Origin: Ochrobactrum quorumnocens
GTDB taxonomy: Bacteria; Pseudomonadota; Alphaproteobacteria; Rhizobiales; Rhizobiaceae
NCBI RefSeq assembly: GCF_002278035.1
Contig: NZ_CP022603.1
Coordinates: 997,501-1,061,500 of the forward strand
Direction: 5' to 3'
DNA length: 64,000 bases
A program made the translations under genes and the position numbers. A model generated the notes under the pieces. The model saw nothing but the letters and a program-made list of their open reading frames with translations. It was not told the DNA's origin and made no database searches. How positions within the stretch are numbered: position 1 is the first letter of the stretch; every line of letters begins with the position of its first letter. Positions 29,760 through 39,643 of this stretch are shown in pieces.

Positions 29760-31662
29760 CGCCGCCCCCTGGCTTGCCGCCGCGTGGCTTTCCATCACCA
29801 GATCTACCATTGCCTGGCTTGCCGCCCGAACCGCCACGATCCGAACCCTTGCCAAAGCCGCCTGGACCCTTCGACGGGCCGCGACCTTCACCACCACCGG
29901 AACGTGGACCGCTGCTGCGTGGACCACGATCGGCATTACCACCACCGAAACGACCTTCGCTGCGCGGACCCGAAGGCTTGCCGAAGCTACGGCCTTCATA
30001 ACCGCCCGATGATCTTTCGCCGCCTTCGTTCTTCAGTTCGGCGCGTTCGCGCTTGCCCGGACGACGCTCTTGTTTACGATCATCGCGACCTTCAGGACGT
30101 GGAGCACGGGCTTCTGGTCTGCCTTCCGAACGGCCTTCAAAACGGCGCGGACGATCATCACGACCTTCTTCGCGACGCTGATCGCCATCTCCGAAACGAC
30201 GTGGGCGAGACTGAAAGTCTCCTTCCGCACGAGGAGCGCGAGGTCCTGAACGGTTATCTGAGCGTCCCTCAGGACGATTTCCAGAATGGGAACCCTGTTT
30301 ATCAAAACGCCCTTCTGAACGGCGGGGACGGTCATCACGGCCGGCTTCACGACGCTGATCGCCATCAGCAGAACGACGCGGACGCGACTGCAAATCACCA
30401 TCGGAGCGGCTTGCACGTGCGCCACGGCTCTCAGCGCGGGCAGCTTTTTGGGCTGCAGCTTTTTCACCCTGCGGGCGTGCGCCCGGTGCCATCCAGACAT
30501 TGCTATTGCCACGGCGACGCGGCTCTACCTTGTCTTCTTTCTTTTCTTCGCGCTTGCGACGCTCTGGCTGGCTGGAAATCCATTCGCGCTCGCGCGGCTG
30601 GCGACGATATTCGCCTTCTGGCTCCTTCTGTTCCATTTCGCGACGCGTGCGACCTTGCACGACGGTATTAGAGAATTCGTTCAGAACTGGCGCGTCGAAA
30701 TCCGCACCTGATTCCTCAACGAGTTTTTCACCAAGCTGATCGCGCAGAATACGTCCACGAATTTCACGAACCGCACCTTCTTCAAGATCGCCGAGCTGGA
30801 AAGGTCCAAACGACACGCGGATCAGACGACCAACCGTCAGACCAAGCGCGCCAAGGATGTTCTTGACTTCGCGGTTCTTGCCTTCGCGCAGACCGATTGA
30901 AATCCAGACATTGGCACCCTGTTCACGCTCAAGCGTTGCTTCGATGCTGCCGTAGAAAATGCCTTCGACGGCAATGCCGTTCTTCAACTCATCAAGCTGT
31001 GCCTGTGTGACCTTGCCGTGGGCCCGAACGCGATAGCGTCGCAGCCAGCCGGTGGAAGGCAATTCCAGAACGCGCGACAGACCACCATCATTTGTGAGCA
31101 GAAGCAGACCTTCGGTATTGATGTCGAGACGACCAACCGAAAGTACGCGCGGCATTTCCGCAGGCAACGCTTCAAAAACAGTCGGACGCCCTTCCGGATC
31201 ACGATTGGTCGTCACAAGACCTGCAGGCTTGTTATAGAGCCAAAGACGTGTGCGTTCTGCCTGCTTCAACTGCTTGCCATCAACCGTGATAACGTCGGTG
31301 CGCTTCACGTTCACCGCGGGGCTTTCAAGCACCTTGCCGTTAACCGAGATCCGGCCAGCCGCAATCATGGTCTCGGCTTCGCGACGCGACGCAATGCCTG
31401 CGCGTGCGAGACGCTTGGCAATGCGCTCGCTGGTATCTTCACCTTCTTGGGTTTCGCGCGATCCAAACTTGCGCGGACCACCGCGATCATCGTCACGGCG
31501 AGGTCTGTCGTCGCGTGGACGGTCAATACGTGAGCCAGCCTCACGTGGTCCTGAACCTCGCTCGCCGCGTTCACCGCGAGTGCTGTCGGGGCGATCGCCC
31601 CGACCTTCACCACGTCCATGCGGGGGGCGTCGACCGCCCTTGTTATCGTCTTCAGTGCTCAT
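29740..31662 (-). CDS. RluB/RsuA-type pseudouridine synthase with long Arg/Gly-rich tail
   Basis: A 640-residue protein. Residues 1-75 are Arg/Asp/Gly-rich; an S4 RNA-binding domain spans about 79-125 ([18 protein letters not shown]); the catalytic Asp180 is in [15 protein letters not shown]; the synthase domain ends near 310. Residues 335-640 are low-complexity Arg/Gly/Ser/Pro sequence, presumably disordered and RNA-binding. RluB normally makes pseudouridine 2605 of 23S rRNA. Within the tail, residues 422-454 and 481-513 are near copies 59 residues apart. The ATG at 31662 follows AAAGG. Translationally coupled to rsmD. Confidence 0.93.
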   Translation of the reverse strand: MSTEDDNKGGRRPPHGRGEGRGDRPDSTRGERGERGSGPREAGSRIDRPRDDRPRRDDDRGGPRKFGSRETQEGEDTSERIAKRLARAGIASRREAETMIAAGRISVNGKVLESPAVNVKRTDVITVDGKQLKQAERTRLWLYNKPAGLVTTNRDPEGRPTVFEALPAEMPRVLSVGRLDINTEGLLLLTNDGGLSRVLELPSTGWLRRYRVRAHGKVTQAQLDELKNGIAVEGIFYGSIEATLEREQGANVWISIGLREGKNREVKNILGALGLTVGRLIRVSFGPFQLGDLEEGAVREIRGRILRDQLGEKLVEESGADFDAPVLNEFSNTVVQGRTRREMEQKEPEGEYRRQPREREWISSQPERRKREEKKEDKVEPRRRGNSNVWMAPGARPQGEKAAAQKAARAESRGARASRSDGDLQSRPRRSADGDQRREAGRDDRPRRSEGRFDKQGSHSGNRPEGRSDNRSGPRAPRAEGDFQSRPRRFGDGDQRREEGRDDRPRRFEGRSEGRPEARAPRPEGRDDRKQERRPGKRERAELKNEGGERSSGGYEGRSFGKPSGPRSEGRFGGGNADRGPRSSGPRSGGGEGRGPSKGPGGFGKGSDRGGSGGKPGNGRSGDGKPRGGKPGGGGADRRR

Positions 31663-31853
31663 CTGGTGTTGGCCTTTCAGCAGCGCCGCCGTGTCGTCTT
31701 TCGCACCTTCGGGGTTGGCGAAGAACCGTCCGGTCAAGAACGCTGTATAAATCCGTTTACAAATCGGTTTTGATTTCGTGACTTATGCAGTAACAAATCG
31801 CTCAATGGCTTGCGAGCGAAATTTCCCTGTCCAGCGCACGAAATGAGGTTGGA

Positions 31854-32327
31854 TTGAAAAAGGTTGCAGACATTTCGGCACCAAAAGTGGCAACACCGAT
31901 GGAGATTGCGCTTGAAGAGGCGAAATCTGCAGCCCTCCGCGGCGAGGTGCCCATTGGTGCGGTCATCGTGCATGAAGGCAAGATTATTGCCCGGGCAGGC
32001 AACCGTACGCGCGAATTGAACGACGTCACGGCGCATGCGGAAGTACTTGTAATTCGTCAGGCAGGAGAAGCACTTAAGTCCGAACGCTTGCTCGACTGCG
32101 ATCTCTATGTGACGCTTGAACCCTGTGCAATGTGTGCAGCCGCTATCTCTTTTGCTCGCATCCGGCGTCTTTATTATGGCGCTGCTGATCCCAAGGGAGG
32201 GGCTGTGGAATATGGGCCACGCTTCTACACACAACCCACATGCCATCACGTTCCAGAAATTTATGCGGGTTTCTCCGAAGAAAAATCCCAGAAAATCCTC
32301 CGGGATTTTTTTCGCGATAAGCGATAG
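31854..32327 (+). CDS. tadA: tRNA-specific adenosine deaminase TadA
   Basis: A 157-residue zinc deaminase converting A34 to inosine in tRNA-Arg(ACG). The motif HAE (in VTAHAEVLVI) and PCAMC (in TLEPCAMCAAA) supply the zinc ligands and catalytic Glu. The start is taken as the TTG at 31854 with AGG upstream, because the first ATG (31899) falls inside the first conserved helix. Divergent from the pseudouridine synthase gene. The start is less certain than the identity. Confidence 0.93.
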   Translation: MKKVADISAPKVATPMEIALEEAKSAALRGEVPIGAVIVHEGKIIARAGNRTRELNDVTAHAEVLVIRQAGEALKSERLLDCDLYVTLEPCAMCAAAISFARIRRLYYGAADPKGGAVEYGPRFYTQPTCHHVPEIYAGFSEEKSQKILRDFFRDKR

Positions 32328-32335
32328 ATCATGGC

Positions 32336-32896
32336 TTAATGAATTACCCTATGCCTCGTCATGTGGCGCAAAGTGTTATCACGCAGTGCAAAATGATGGA
32401 TCAGCGCCATCAGCACATGTCCGACGATAGCGGCCAGCAACACCCAGCCAAGAAGGCCGTGAAGCGCGTTGCCGGGCGCTGTTAGCGCCGCATTCTGCAC
32501 GCCTGTCTGTTCGAATAGTTGGATACCGAAGACGGAAAAGCCACGGCCGTTGCCATAGCTCCGAAGCAACGCAAGCGCAGGCACTGCAAACATAAGCGCA
32601 TAGATTACCAAGTGACCGAAGCCTGCGAGCTTCCCCATCACACCGGGCTTATGCGGTCGGCTGAAAAGGTTTAGCAGTCCCCAAATGCCGCGCAGCAGAA
32701 CGAGTACCAACAAAGAGAAGCCAATTGTGAAGTGCGCTGACCAAAAGAAATTATAAAGCGGCGTCTCTTTGATGAAAATGCGCAGGATAGCAGAGATGAA
32801 CTGCCACAGAAAAAGCGCGGCCATCAACCAATGGAGCATACGACTGATGACGCCGTAGCCATCGGGGCCATCCCAAAATGAGTTTGTTTTGTGCAT
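32336..32896 (-). CDS. Cytochrome b561 (CybB/YceJ-type)
   Basis: A 186-residue inner-membrane protein with four hydrophobic helices (about residues 15-40, 52-72, 88-110, 140-165). Candidate haem ligands are His22 in RMLHWLMA, His55 in FWSAHFTIG, and the C-terminal His residues in GNALHGLLGWV and VGHVLMALIHH. Members pass electrons from quinol or superoxide within the membrane. Convergent with tadA, with 8 bases between the stops. Confidence 0.88.
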   Translation of the reverse strand: MHKTNSFWDGPDGYGVISRMLHWLMAALFLWQFISAILRIFIKETPLYNFFWSAHFTIGFSLLVLVLLRGIWGLLNLFSRPHKPGVMGKLAGFGHLVIYALMFAVPALALLRSYGNGRGFSVFGIQLFEQTGVQNAALTAPGNALHGLLGWVLLAAIVGHVLMALIHHFALRDNTLRHMTRHRVIH

Positions 32897-33069
32897 TACT
32901 ATACCTTACATCCCGAAAAGCTGCAGGATACGCTCTGCCAGAATGTTTTCGTTGATTGAAATCAAATATTGTTCAGAATAACCAACATTAAAAATATTTA
33001 ATATTAGAGATTGATTCACGCAAAATGGCATCTTTTTTATGATGAAGAAATCATACTGATATAAAGAAA

Positions 33070-33096
33070 AAGCCGGAAGATTTTTTCTTCCGGCTT
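33070..33096 (-). terminator. Terminator of the lipoprotein gene
   Basis: Perfect 11-bp arms AAGCCGGAAGA and TCTTCCGGCTT around five bases; on the minus strand a T-rich tail follows. It lies 31 bases past the lipoprotein stop. Confidence 0.9.
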
Positions 33097-33126
33097 CCAT
33101 AATTCTGAAAATCTATACTATAAAGG

Positions 33127-33801
33127 CTAGTTCCAAGGCAGCAGATCGCGCCAGCTTTTGCCGCCGCCGCCAGCTGCTTTCTTGCGCTCGCGTTCTTTCT
33201 GCGCCTCATCCTGACCCATATCACCAACAGCTGCTGTTGATGCTGGCTGACGATAACCAAGTGGCGGTTCGCTCAGATAGCGGCGATTGGTCGATGTGCC
33301 TTGTGTCTGCTCTGCACGCTGCTTTTTCAACTCAGCAACCTTGGCTGGATCAAAGGTTGGCGTGCGCGATTCATAATCTTCGCGACGGCTGGCACCGCTT
33401 GGCAATGAAGCCCGAACGTTGCTTGCAACAGGCACGTCCTGCTCAACAGGCGAAACGAAGTTTGGATTGTCGCGGTTTGCAGTAATTTCATCGCGCAAAC
33501 GCTTGCGGCGCTGTTCGGGTGATTCTGGCCATGATGGATCGCCAGCACTTGCAAGGCTTTCCTGTGGAGCAGGCAACGCGCCCTTGTCGCCCTGTCCAGG
33601 ACGCACAAGATCAGGACGCGGCTTGTAATCAATACGGTCTTTTTTCTTGCCTTGACCAAAGCTTGCCATGTTCGACACGTCGTCGAGAAGCTGCGCACTC
33701 GCAGTTTTGTCGGTTCCGTAGGTCGGCGACGACACACAACCGGACAGCGCGAGGCCCGCGACTGCCGTCATCAATACCAGAACTCGTCCTTCAATCTTCA
33801 T
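33127..33801 (-). CDS. Predicted lipoprotein of unknown function
   Basis: A 224-residue protein starting MKIEGRVLVLMTAVAG with the lipobox LSGC (Cys22), so it is probably lipidated and membrane-anchored. The rest is polar, rich in Pro, Arg and Gln, without recognisable domains: PRPDLVRPGQGDKG, PEQRRKRLRDEI and a Gly-Lys-rich end (KAAGGGGKSWRDLLPWN). I do not recognise a characterised family; similar proteins are conserved next to ileS in related genomes as far as I recall. The ATG at 33801 is chosen because it gives the signal peptide directly; the frame to 33843 would bury it. Confidence 0.8.
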   Translation of the reverse strand: MKIEGRVLVLMTAVAGLALSGCVSSPTYGTDKTASAQLLDDVSNMASFGQGKKKDRIDYKPRPDLVRPGQGDKGALPAPQESLASAGDPSWPESPEQRRKRLRDEITANRDNPNFVSPVEQDVPVASNVRASLPSGASRREDYESRTPTFDPAKVAELKKQRAEQTQGTSTNRRYLSEPPLGYRQPASTAAVGDMGQDEAQKERERKKAAGGGGKSWRDLLPWN

Positions 33802-34007
33802 TAGCGCCACTTCTTTTACGCCTGTCGATTTTCTCTTCGTCAAAGGCTTCTTTTAAACCCTTGCCGCAAGAAACCGGCAACTCCAAGGCAGATTGCAAGT
33901 TTATCTCAAGGAGAGCCTTGTACATGAGAGCATCTCTACGGGCAATCGCGATATTAACCGCTATTTCACCATGTCCTCACTTTACAAGGCAAGCCCTGAA
34001 GCGAAAA

Positions 34008-34032
34008 GCCCGGATGCATGCCACAACCGGGC
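34008..34032 (-). terminator. Probable terminator of ileS
   Basis: GCCCGG (34008-34013) pairs with CCGGGC (34027-34032); on the minus strand TTTT follows. It lies 9 bases after the ileS stop. The stem is short. Confidence 0.6.
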
Positions 34033-34040
34033 CTCTGATT

Positions 34041-36956
34041 TTATGCCGAAAGTCTGCCGAGAGCCTTCAATTCGTGAAGGGCTGCCGCATCGCGGGCCGA
34101 GACCTCCGGGAATTCCGGGTCAGAACCGACATCCGTGGTATACCGCCACGAACGCGCGCACTTGCCGCCTTCCGCACGAACAGGAACAACTGCAACACCC
34201 TTCACGTCATCCAGCGTGAAGGCATCAGCAGGTGCTTCGGCATCAGTCACACCAATACCACTGGTGATGCAGATTTCAGCGAAATCCAATCCTTCAAGCG
34301 AATCGACCAGGCTCTTGTCAGCGATATAGACAACTGGAGCCGCCTCCAGAGAAGAACCGATGCGCTTATCCGCGCGTTCCAGTTCCAAAGCCCCCGTAAC
34401 AACACGACGAACATTGCGAACCTTGCGCCACTTTTCGGCCAGCACATCATCGCGCCATTCGGCGGGCGTCTTGCGAAACTGTTCCAGATGCACCGAAACA
34501 GATTGCGGATAGCGATCCAACCAGGCTTCTTCCATGGTAAAAGGCAGCATCGGAGCGAGCCAGGTGGTTACGCGGTCAAAAATCTCGCGAACGGTCTGAA
34601 GAGCAGCCTTGCGGCGAACGCTGGATGGTGCATCGCAATAAAGCGCATCCTTGCGGATATCGAAATAGAAGGCCGAAAGTTCGACATTCATGAAATCGAT
34701 CAGCGCACGTGCAATACGCTTGAAATCAAACGCGTCATAACCTGAACGCACGACTTCATCGAGCTCCGCCAGACGATGCAGCATCAGACGTTCGAGTTCC
34801 GGCAGCTCTGCGTGCGGAACATTCTCGCCTTCATCATGGGCGAGCGTGCCCAGCATCCAGCGAATGGTGTTACGTAGCTTGCGATACGCATCGATATTGG
34901 TCTGGATGATGCTCTTGCCGAGGCGCTGATCTTCCCAGTAATCGGTCGTCATCACCCAGAGGCGAAGAATATCCGCACCCGAATCCTTAATGACGTCCTG
35001 TGGCGTGACCGTATTGCCCAACGACTTCGACATCTTTTTGCCGTTCTCATCCATGGTGAAACCATGGGTGACGACGGCATTGTAAGGCGCGCGACCACGC
35101 GTTCCACAGCTTTCAAGCAGTGATGAATGGAACCAGCCGCGATGCTGATCTGAGCCTTCGAGATAAACATCCGCCGGCCACTTCATGTCCGGGCGGTCTT
35201 CAAGCGTGAAGGTATGTGTCGAGCCAGAATCGAACCAGACGTCGAGAATGTCGCGAACCTGTGTCCAGTTTTCATTGGCACGGCTGCCGAGGAAACGCTC
35301 ACGCGCACCTTCCGCAAACCATGCATCGGCACCTTCTGCCTCGAAAGCTTCAAGGATGCGCTTGTTCACGGCATCGTCTTGAAGGATATTGCCTTCCTCA
35401 TCAGCGAAGACGCAGATTGGCACACCCCATGCGCGCTGACGCGAAAGAACCCAATCCGGGCGACCTTCGATCATGGCACGAAGACGATTCTGACCGGCAG
35501 CAGGCACGAAACGCGTATCTTCAATCGCTTTCAGCGAGCGCGAACGCAGCGTGGTGCCATCGCCGAGATTCTTGTCCATATAGACAAACCACTGCGGCGT
35601 GTTGCGGAAGATAACCGGCTTCTTCGAGCGCCATGAATGCGGATAAGAATGCTTCAGACGGCCACGTGCGAACAGCTTGTCAGTTGCAATGAGCTGCTTG
35701 ATGACAGAGTCATTCGCATCGCCCTTCTTGCCGTTATCATCGATAACACGCGCAGGCCCACCTTCGCGATCCGGACCAAAGCCCGGCGCATCCTTGGTGT
35801 AATAGCCATCATCGCCAACCGGGAACGGAATGCTCGGATCAATGCCACGCGCTTCCAACTCACGCGCGCTGTCCATCCATGCTTCAAAGTCTTCTCGTCC
35901 GTGGCTTGGGGCGGTGTGCACGAAACCGGTACCAGCATCGTCGGTGACGTGGTCACCAGAAACCAATGGCACGACGAATTCGTATCCGCCGCCGAAACCC
36001 TTGAGCGGATGATCGAGTACATTCTTGGAAAGCTCTTCGCCCGTCACATCGCGCAGGCGCTTAAACTCAAGCTTTGCCTTCTTGGCGCATTCGTCAGCCA
36101 GTTTATCAGCGAAGATAAGCTTTTCGCCGGGACGTGGGCCAAAATCATTCTCAGCGGCAGTGACTTCATAAAGACCGTATGCAACACGCGTCGAATAGGC
36201 CACAGCACGGTTTCCGGGAATGGTCCATGGAGTTGTCGTCCAGATAACGACAGAGCTGCCGACCAGATCGCCAGCATCTGCGACCGGGAACTTCACCCAG
36301 ATCATATCCGACTCGATGTCGTGATATTCGACTTCGGCTTCTGCAAGGGCTGTGCGTTCAACCACCGACCACATGACAGGTTTTGAACCACGATAAAGCT
36401 GGCCAGTTGCAGCAAACTTCAACAGTTCGCCAGCGATCCGCGCTTCCGCATGGAAGTTCATTGTCGTGTATGGGTTTTCAAAATCGCCGCAGATTGCGAG
36501 GCGCTTGAACTCTTCCGACTGGACCTTGATCCAACCCGCAGCAAATTCACGGCATTCCTTGCGGAACTCGTTGATGGCAACTTCGTCCTTGTTCTTGCCC
36601 TGTGCGCGGTATTTCTCCTCGATCTTCCACTCGATCGGCAGGCCGTGGCAATCCCAGCCCGGCACATAATTCGAGTTGAAGCCGCGCATCTGGAATGAGC
36701 GCGTGATTACATCCTTGAGGATCTTGTTCAGCGCATGGCCGATATGGATGTTGCCATTTGCATAAGGAGGGCCGTCATGCAGCACATAAAGCGGGCGATC
36801 CTTCGCGTCTTCACGCAGCTTTTTATAGAGGTTCATTTCCTCCCAGCGCTGCACAAACACAGGCTCGCGCGCAGGCAGTCCCGCGCGCATTGGAAACTCG
36901 GTCTGTGGCAGATTAAGAGTTTTGGAATAGTCGATCTTGGCAGTCGTCTCAGTCAT
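34041..36956 (-). CDS. ileS: Isoleucyl-tRNA synthetase
   Basis: A 971-residue class I synthetase. The HIGH motif (residues 71-74) is in [13 protein letters not shown] and the KMSKS motif near residue 640 in [11 protein letters not shown]. The editing domain (about 190-400) has [11 protein letters not shown]. The C-terminal zinc site is degenerate: the first pair reads CARS and the second pair is absent, where many bacterial enzymes have two C-x-x-C pairs. The start is the ATG at 36956. The upstream region contains strong hairpins (37020-37147). Confidence 0.97.
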   Translation of the reverse strand: MTETTAKIDYSKTLNLPQTEFPMRAGLPAREPVFVQRWEEMNLYKKLREDAKDRPLYVLHDGPPYANGNIHIGHALNKILKDVITRSFQMRGFNSNYVPGWDCHGLPIEWKIEEKYRAQGKNKDEVAINEFRKECREFAAGWIKVQSEEFKRLAICGDFENPYTTMNFHAEARIAGELLKFAATGQLYRGSKPVMWSVVERTALAEAEVEYHDIESDMIWVKFPVADAGDLVGSSVVIWTTTPWTIPGNRAVAYSTRVAYGLYEVTAAENDFGPRPGEKLIFADKLADECAKKAKLEFKRLRDVTGEELSKNVLDHPLKGFGGGYEFVVPLVSGDHVTDDAGTGFVHTAPSHGREDFEAWMDSARELEARGIDPSIPFPVGDDGYYTKDAPGFGPDREGGPARVIDDNGKKGDANDSVIKQLIATDKLFARGRLKHSYPHSWRSKKPVIFRNTPQWFVYMDKNLGDGTTLRSRSLKAIEDTRFVPAAGQNRLRAMIEGRPDWVLSRQRAWGVPICVFADEEGNILQDDAVNKRILEAFEAEGADAWFAEGARERFLGSRANENWTQVRDILDVWFDSGSTHTFTLEDRPDMKWPADVYLEGSDQHRGWFHSSLLESCGTRGRAPYNAVVTHGFTMDENGKKMSKSLGNTVTPQDVIKDSGADILRLWVMTTDYWEDQRLGKSIIQTNIDAYRKLRNTIRWMLGTLAHDEGENVPHAELPELERLMLHRLAELDEVVRSGYDAFDFKRIARALIDFMNVELSAFYFDIRKDALYCDAPSSVRRKAALQTVREIFDRVTTWLAPMLPFTMEEAWLDRYPQSVSVHLEQFRKTPAEWRDDVLAEKWRKVRNVRRVVTGALELERADKRIGSSLEAAPVVYIADKSLVDSLEGLDFAEICITSGIGVTDAEAPADAFTLDDVKGVAVVPVRAEGGKCARSWRYTTDVGSDPEFPEVSARDAAALHELKALGRLSA

Positions 36957-37019
36957 TTTATTACTTGCCTGTCAATCCCGCGCAGCAATATGGCGGGCGA
37001 AGATGCTGAAAGTTCAGGA

Positions 37020-37147
37020 GGCTGCAACATACAGCCGGAAAACTCAAAAGGCTGCGAGGCACAGCCGGTCGTTCCCGGACCTTCCTGCCACGCATTGCAC
37101 TTTGCGCAATGCCATCAAGGCTTAGAGGAAGGCCGGGCCAATAATTC
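37020..37147 (-). promoter_or_regulatory. Structured leader upstream of ileS
   Basis: Three hairpins lie 64-191 bases upstream of the ileS ATG. The largest pairs 37074-37086 with 37136-37147 (12 bp, one bulged A) and encloses a perfect 7-bp hairpin (37092-37098 with 37106-37112). Nearer the gene, two GGCTG/CAGCC hairpins at 37020-37036 and 37050-37066 repeat exactly 30 bases apart. They may form a leader that controls ileS, or be repeat debris. Confidence 0.45.
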
Positions 37148-37220
37148 GTATGGCCGCGATGATATGCCGAAAATCCGTCATCATGGTCACGCTTTTAGCA
37201 ATGACCTTCGCAGGAATAAA

Positions 37221-37255
37221 GAGGCAGGGCGCAATAAACTTGCAGCCCTGCCCTC
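37221..37255 (-). terminator. Probable terminator of the MipA/OmpV gene
   Basis: GAGGCAGGGC (37221-37230) pairs with GCCCTGCCCTC (37245-37255) with one extra C; on the minus strand CTTTATT follows. It lies about 130 bases past the MipA stop, beyond two palindromic repeats. Confidence 0.6.
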
Positions 37256-37270
37256 TAAAAGCTTACAGAT

Positions 37271-37319
37271 AGAGCATGTCTCCCAAAAGTGGGAACCGGT
37301 TTTGGGACAAAGACATGCG
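37271..37319. repeat. AGAGCATGTC repeat
   Basis: AGAGCATGTC at 37271 and GACATGC at 37312 are inverted ends; CCCAAAAGTGGGAACCGG lies between. I recall this element from many Hyphomicrobiales intergenic regions. Confidence 0.7.
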
Positions 37320-37334
37320 GAAAAACAAATAGAT

Positions 37335-37374
37335 AGAGCATTTCCAACGATTTATCTTAAACTGGAAATACTCT
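37335..37374. repeat. AGAGCATTTCCA palindrome
   Basis: AGAGCATTTCCA at 37335 pairs with TGGAAATACTCT ending at 37374 with one mismatch. Same family as 10624-10663 and 11904-11941. Confidence 0.7.
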
Positions 37375-37387
37375 GGGTTTGTTTCGA

Positions 37388-38233
37388 TCAGTCGAGCGAG
37401 AAATCGAAGCGGTAAGTTGCAGCGATACCAACCATGAACTGATCACGCGAGCCGTGCTGTTTCACAATGCTCGAGTCCTTTGCCGGGCCCTGAAGACGGC
37501 TATATTCACCAAACAGGCTGGTATCGATTTTGTCGGTTGCCTTCCAGGTAATGGCGCCACCCACACCAACCGATTCCCAACCACCGCCGGGACGATATTC
37601 CTTGACGCCAGATGCCACCGCTTCCTCAGCCGTTACACCATAATAAGTTTTGAAATAGTCTTTGGATGCGAAGGTTGCGCGTGGGCCAGCCGAAACACGG
37701 ATCACCGGCGTCACATCATAGAACGCATCTGCTGCAACGTCGGCAACAACGCCCTTGTGGGCGCGAATACCCTGACGCACTTCACCACGGAAACGCAGCC
37801 AGTCGGTCGGATAGACATCGACGAAGCCACCGGCTTCACCGCCGAACTTGGTTTCGTGAATACCATCAATATCGGTATCGCGTTTGAACAAAAGCTTGCC
37901 TGTTGCACCCACACGGAAGCGATCCGTGTCGATTACCGCAAAGGATACGTTGTCGTTACGCGAAGAAAAGCGCTCTGCTTCACCCTGACGGCCAAGCGAA
38001 ACCAAAGGCTGCGCTGAAAACTTATACTTGTTGGAACCTTCGAACTTCGGAGCAACAAGGCCAGCAGCGCCAACCTTGAGGTACCAGTCGCCCGACCAGA
38101 AGTATTTGCGGGCGGGTTTCACTTCCTCAGCCGCATAGATGTCCGTTTGCTGCATATCCGCAGCAACGACCGACAAAGGACCAACGAACAATGCAGCGCC
38201 TGTAACAAAGGCAAGGGGGACAATACGCGTCAC
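37388..38233 (-). CDS. MipA/OmpV-family outer-membrane protein
   Basis: A 281-residue protein with a signal peptide (VTRIVPLAFVTGAALFVG to VVAA) followed by amphipathic strands and a closing aromatic residue region (YRFDFSLD), the pattern of a small beta-barrel of the MipA/OmpV family. Family members bind MltA or act as porins; function here is unknown. The GTG at 38233 is chosen: CGGAG lies 6-7 bases upstream and it begins exactly at the signal peptide; the ATG at 38275 has no ribosome binding site. Confidence 0.85.
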   Translation of the reverse strand: MTRIVPLAFVTGAALFVGPLSVVAADMQQTDIYAAEEVKPARKYFWSGDWYLKVGAAGLVAPKFEGSNKYKFSAQPLVSLGRQGEAERFSSRNDNVSFAVIDTDRFRVGATGKLLFKRDTDIDGIHETKFGGEAGGFVDVYPTDWLRFRGEVRQGIRAHKGVVADVAADAFYDVTPVIRVSAGPRATFASKDYFKTYYGVTAEEAVASGVKEYRPGGGWESVGVGGAITWKATDKIDTSLFGEYSRLQGPAKDSSIVKQHGSRDQFMVGIAATYRFDFSLD

Positions 38234-38626
38234 ATGAAACTCCGATAAACAGTGGCCCGTAAACTTTGCGGGCATTTAACACTGTTTGAACGGAATATGT
38301 AAAATTAAACTTAAATCTAAGGTAGAAATTACTACAACTTTTTCTGGCGTCTTTTAGGTCATGGTGATGATTTAGCTTTTGAGCGGCGCATATCGGATTT
38401 TGCCTCTGACGAGGAGAAGTGACCGAAGCGGAGTATTCCTCCACGAGGGAACTTCGACAAATTCGGTGGCAACAATCCGCCGCGTCTTGAAAGGATATGG
38501 TGAAAATCGTCCATATTGTCGTCGCTATACCTCAGTTGCGTGCACTCCACCTTCGTTTTCGCTCCTAAGCTGAACGATTTTCCCGCATACCGCTCCGTAA
38601 GTTAAATCAACACCACGACCTAAGGC
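38234..38626. other. Gene-free stretch between MipA/OmpV and ribF
   Basis: 393 bases. The MipA promoter should lie near 38240-38330, which is AT-rich. From about 38380 to 38560 the sequence is less AT-rich and has an open frame on each strand (up to 64 codons) without a recognisable product or ribosome binding site. The minus-strand frame (38359-38550) ends SSSEAKSDMRRSKAKSSP. This could be a decayed gene or insertion-sequence remnant; I cannot name it. Confidence 0.5.
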
Positions 38627-39619
38627 TCAAGCAGCAAACGATAAGAGGCGATCAAGTTCGGAAAGCGGCTTTGCGCCCGCCAGCAGAGCGCGCGCTTCTT
38701 CTTCATCGCGCTTCATCTGTTCGATGAGTGGGTCGAGTCCGTCGAATTTCACTTCGCCGCGCAAGTAGCCAAAGAAAGATACTTCGGCAACTTCGCCATA
38801 AAGATCGCCCGAAAAATCAAAAACAAATGTTTCAAGCAGTGGTTTTCCATCGCTCGCGACAGTCGGGCGGCGACCGAAGCTCGCCACACCATCATGCAAG
38901 ATGCCGTCGGCCCTGCGGAAGCGGACGGCATAAATTCCGTGCTTCAAACTGACATGATCGTCGATGGTCATGTTTGCGGTTGGAAAACCCAGCGTGCGCC
39001 CGAGCTTCTTGCCATGGATGACTTCACCGCTGACCCGGTAGCGGTAGCCGAGCAGCCCCGCCGCCTCCGCGACTTCGCCTTCGCACAAGAGCGCACGGAC
39101 ACGCGTCGAGGAAACGAGATTTCCACCTTCATCACCGAAGGCATCCACCAGAGATACACTGAACCCTGACGATTGACCGGCTTCCTCAAGAAACTGAGGC
39201 GTACCCCGACGTCCCTTTCCGAAATGGAAATCATAGCCCGTGACGACACGATTGGCATGCAACCGCTCGACAAGGATATTGCGTACGAAATCTTCTGCCG
39301 ACTGCGCTGAGAAATCCGCAGTAAACGGCTGTTCAACAACTGCATCAAATCCCATGAGTCGCAGAATCTCGGCTTTCTCAACCGCATCAGTAAGGCGTTC
39401 AATGGGCTCATTCGGCTTAAAGAAACTGCGCGGATGCGGTTCGAAAGTCAGCACGACTGCAGGCAAACCGTCCCTGTGTGCGAGTTCCAGCGCACGCTCT
39501 AGTACGGCCTGATGGCCGCGATGGACACCGTCAAAATTGCCGATCGCCACCACGCAGTCACGCAGCGTAAGCGGCAATGCATCGGTTCCTGAAAGACGCT
39601 GGAAAACAGGTTTTGTCAT
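38627..39619 (-). CDS. ribF: Bifunctional riboflavin kinase / FAD synthetase
   Basis: A 330-residue enzyme making FMN and then FAD from riboflavin. The N-terminal adenylyltransferase has AIGNFDGVHRGHQ and the late STRVRALLCEGEV; the C-terminal kinase has GRTLGFPTANM and the GIYAVR region followed by ETFVFDFSGDLYG. It lies 24 bases after the HAD phosphatase on the same strand, so the two are probably co-transcribed. Ribosome binding site is weak. Confidence 0.96.
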   Translation of the reverse strand: MTKPVFQRLSGTDALPLTLRDCVVAIGNFDGVHRGHQAVLERALELAHRDGLPAVVLTFEPHPRSFFKPNEPIERLTDAVEKAEILRLMGFDAVVEQPFTADFSAQSAEDFVRNILVERLHANRVVTGYDFHFGKGRRGTPQFLEEAGQSSGFSVSLVDAFGDEGGNLVSSTRVRALLCEGEVAEAAGLLGYRYRVSGEVIHGKKLGRTLGFPTANMTIDDHVSLKHGIYAVRFRRADGILHDGVASFGRRPTVASDGKPLLETFVFDFSGDLYGEVAEVSFFGYLRGEVKFDGLDPLIEQMKRDEEEARALLAGAKPLSELDRLLSFAA

Positions 39620-39643
39620 GGTCGGAGCAGTTTCTCGAAAATA

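Noticed and set aside
29760..29999. N-terminal extension of rsmD by 80 residues
   Set aside because: The extension is an Ala/Val/Arg-rich shadow of the upstream gene; RsmD homology begins at the GTG at 29759.
29784..30671. Open frame of 295 codons on the plus strand
   Set aside because: It is the mirror of the Arg/Gly-rich tail of the pseudouridine synthase; the protein is a His/Arg-rich low-complexity string without a ribosome binding site.
32906..33100. 64-codon AT-rich frame between the lipoprotein terminator and cytochrome b561
   Set aside because: Its first codons lie in the terminator hairpin and no ribosome binding site is seen; an internal shorter version cannot be excluded but has no support.
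33519..34745. Open frame of 408 codons on the plus strand
   Set aside because: Antisense to the lipoprotein and ileS genes; both of those have clear motifs and starts.
36957..37147. T-box leader for ileS
   Set aside because: No T-box core sequence and no antiterminator/terminator pair with a T-run before the start codon.
36735..37415. Open frame of 226 codons on the plus strand across the ileS start and leader
   Set aside because: No family likeness, no ribosome binding site, crosses three repeats and the end of ileS.
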